DNA of 64,000 nucleotides from Planctomycetaceae bacterium UBA2671 (GTDB lineage Bacteria > Planctomycetota > Planctomycetia > Planctomycetales > Planctomycetaceae), in NCBI GenBank assembly GCA_002359185.1, contig DEML01000042.1, positions 198,430 through 262,429 of the forward strand, written 5' to 3'. The position numbers were made by a program, and so were the translations under genes. Positions 62,570 to 64,000 of the stretch are shown piece by piece. The notes under the pieces are model-generated. The model made no database searches. It had not been told where the DNA came from and was given only the letters and a program-made list of their open reading frames with translations. How positions within the stretch are numbered: the first letter of the stretch is position 1; each line of letters begins with the position of its first letter.

Positions 62570-64000
62570 ATGGAAGTCTCCCTGCTGAGCCTGTTACCGC
62601 CGGTTGTTGCCATCGTTTTGGCAATCACTCTAAGAAATGTAATGCCCGCTTTATTTCTCGGAGTATGGGTGGGAACGACGATCATGGAAGGTGGTCGTCC
62701 GGATCTTGGATTTCTGAGAATCTTCGACACGCTGCTGCTGCAGCAAGTGGCTGCTCCCGGAGAAAACGGAGCAGTCGATTATTTTCATCTGCATATCATT
62801 CTCTTCACCGCTTTTCTGGGAGCGATGGTCGGCGTGATGTCGCTTTCGGGGGGATCGAAAGCGGTCTTGGATCGTATAGCCGGGAGAATCGACAATCGGC
62901 GTCACGGTCAGATGTTGACCTGGCTGAGTGGGCTGATCATCTTCTTTGACGATTACGCGAACACACTCCTCATTGGTGGGACGATGCGTCCGCTGACGGA
63001 TCGATTGAAGATCTCTCGGGAGAAACTGGCCTTCCTGATTGACTCTACCGCTGCTCCTGTCGCCGGGCTCTCTCTGATTTCCACCTGGGCCGGTTTCGAA
63101 GTCTCGCTGCTGGTTGAGGGATTTCAGGCAGTCGGACAGACCGTGAATGGCTGGGAGGTCTTTCTGGCCACGATCCCGTATCGGTTCTATCCCCTGACAA
63201 TGCTCCTCTTCGTTTTCCTGATAGGTTGGACCGGAAGAGACTATGGGCCCATGTTGACGGCTGAATCCAAAGCCGTTCAGCCTGAACTCTCTTTAAGTCA
63301 ATGTGAGGTTACAGACAGTTCTCGAGTTAGCTCGCTACAAATGCGGCATGCCTTATTGCCGATTATCACATTGCTCACTGTAGTCGCCTTCGGAATGATG
63401 CTGGACATGGATCGGGCGACAGAAGTGCTGGTTATTGCTTCCTTTCTTGCTTCAGTCGTGGGAGTTGTGAGCACGATTCTCAGTCGAACCTTTACCGTCA
63501 ATGAATCGATGGAAGCCTGGATTGAAGGAGCCAAAAGTATGGTTCCGGCGATTGTGATCCTGATACTCGCCTGGATGATTGGAGCCATCTGTGATGACGA
63601 TCACTTGAAAACAGGACGTTATCTGCAACAACTGGTTGGCAATTCCTTGTCGCCAGAATGGCTGCCTGCGATTGCTATTCTCATTTCTGCGGCGGTTTCG
63701 TTTATGACCGGCAGTTCGTTTGCGACGATGGGGTTACTGGTCGTGCCATTCACGGAATTGAGCTGGACGGCTCTCGGAGGAGATGCGAGTCTGATTTCTG
63801 ATCCGGTGTTGCTGGGAACAGTAGGGTCTGTATTGGCAGGCGCGATCTTTGGTGACCACTGTTCGCCGATTTCAGATACCACAGTCCTCTCGGCTGCCGC
63901 ATCAGACTGTGATCACCTTAACCATGTGGAGACTCAGTTTCCCTACGCATTAACCGTCGGAGGAACATCGTTTTTGCTGGGCTGCCTGCCAATTGGTTTC
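62570..64000 (+). CDS. NhaC-family Na+/H+ antiporter (partial, cut by window end)
   Basis: An open frame from ATG 62570 to the window edge (477 codons, no stop). The protein has many hydrophobic helices. It starts MEVSLLSLLPPVVAIVLAIT and includes FFDDYANTLLIGGTMRPLTD, SFMTGSSFATMGLLVVPFTE and a late AGAIFGDHCSPISDTTVLSA. These are typical of NhaC-type antiporters, which exchange sodium for protons across the inner membrane. The usual family length is 450-550 aa, so little is missing. The start is backed only by position and hydrophobic pattern. Confidence 0.85.
   Translation, partial: MEVSLLSLLPPVVAIVLAITLRNVMPALFLGVWVGTTIMEGGRPDLGFLRIFDTLLLQQVAAPGENGAVDYFHLHIILFTAFLGAMVGVMSLSGGSKAVLDRIAGRIDNRRHGQMLTWLSGLIIFFDDYANTLLIGGTMRPLTDRLKISREKLAFLIDSTAAPVAGLSLISTWAGFEVSLLVEGFQAVGQTVNGWEVFLATIPYRFYPLTMLLFVFLIGWTGRDYGPMLTAESKAVQPELSLSQCEVTDSSRVSSLQMRHALLPIITLLTVVAFGMMLDMDRATEVLVIASFLASVVGVVSTILSRTFTVNESMEAWIEGAKSMVPAIVILILAWMIGAICDDDHLKTGRYLQQLVGNSLSPEWLPAIAILISAAVSFMTGSSFATMGLLVVPFTELSWTALGGDASLISDPVLLGTVGSVLAGAIFGDHCSPISDTTVLSAAASDCDHLNHVETQFPYALTVGGTSFLLGCLPIGF

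Overview
The window looks like a chromosomal segment of a planctomycete (phylum Planctomycetota, probably family Planctomycetaceae in the broad sense). This is inferred from gene content. There are three secreted sulfatases, two DUF1559 pseudopilin-like proteins, ECF sigma factors paired with membrane proteins, many small lipoproteins, futalosine-pathway menaquinone genes, and many short palindromic repeats between genes. Base composition looks even, close to half GC. No rRNA, tRNA, CRISPR array, prophage or intact insertion sequence was recognised.

Layout. 0-20 kb is mostly housekeeping: lpdA, a PyrK-like electron-transfer protein, an orphan FloA N-terminal domain, an SGNH hydrolase, der, serC, an MFS nucleoside-type transporter, a divergent CsrA, uppS and cdsA, mqnE and a UbiA prenyltransferase, a PhoR-like histidine kinase, mgtE, and rplM-rpsI. 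20-28.3 kb holds a sulfatase with a DCC protein, a Flp-like pilin, a DUF1559 protein with a small lipoprotein, a metzincin-like lipoprotein and glnA. 28.7-32.7 kb is a nucleotide-sugar cluster of three NAD-dependent sugar epimerase/decarboxylase-type enzymes plus RfbA, which supplies surface-polysaccharide precursors. 32.7-39.6 kb holds rarA, a predicted outer-membrane protein, folK, a second SGNH hydrolase, a Gfo/Idh/MocA oxidoreductase and a small Cys-rich protein.

39.6-42.4 kb is the most accessory-looking part. An ankyrin-repeat gene, an unknown gene and a small lipoprotein gene are separated by three copies of a roughly 100-bp element with terminal inverted repeats. The ankyrin ORF ends inside a related hairpin. 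42.4-54 kb carries a large TPR protein, an AlaC-type aminotransferase, a decayed transposase-like remnant, an ECF sigma/membrane-protein pair, a Tat-signal polysaccharide pyruvyl transferase, a second DUF1559 protein, a PGPGW protein and a second sulfatase. 53.4-64 kb has a second ECF sigma factor with a very large anti-sigma-like protein, a lone GcvH, a lipoprotein, a third sulfatase and class II aldolase. It then passes through a degraded tract (intact antitoxin, toxin with stop codons, Sel1 fragment) and ends in an NhaC-type antiporter cut by the window edge.

Repeats are the strongest non-coding signal. At least seven families of inverted or dispersed intergenic repeats recur, some nested inside each other. 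One is a roughly 350-bp composite present in opposite orientation at 3.2-3.6 kb and 52.8-53.2 kb. No clearly new multi-gene system could be demonstrated. The best candidates for a second look are the element-bracketed ankyrin cassettes, the orphan FloA domain, the Tat-exported pyruvyl transferase and the ECF/giant anti-sigma pair.
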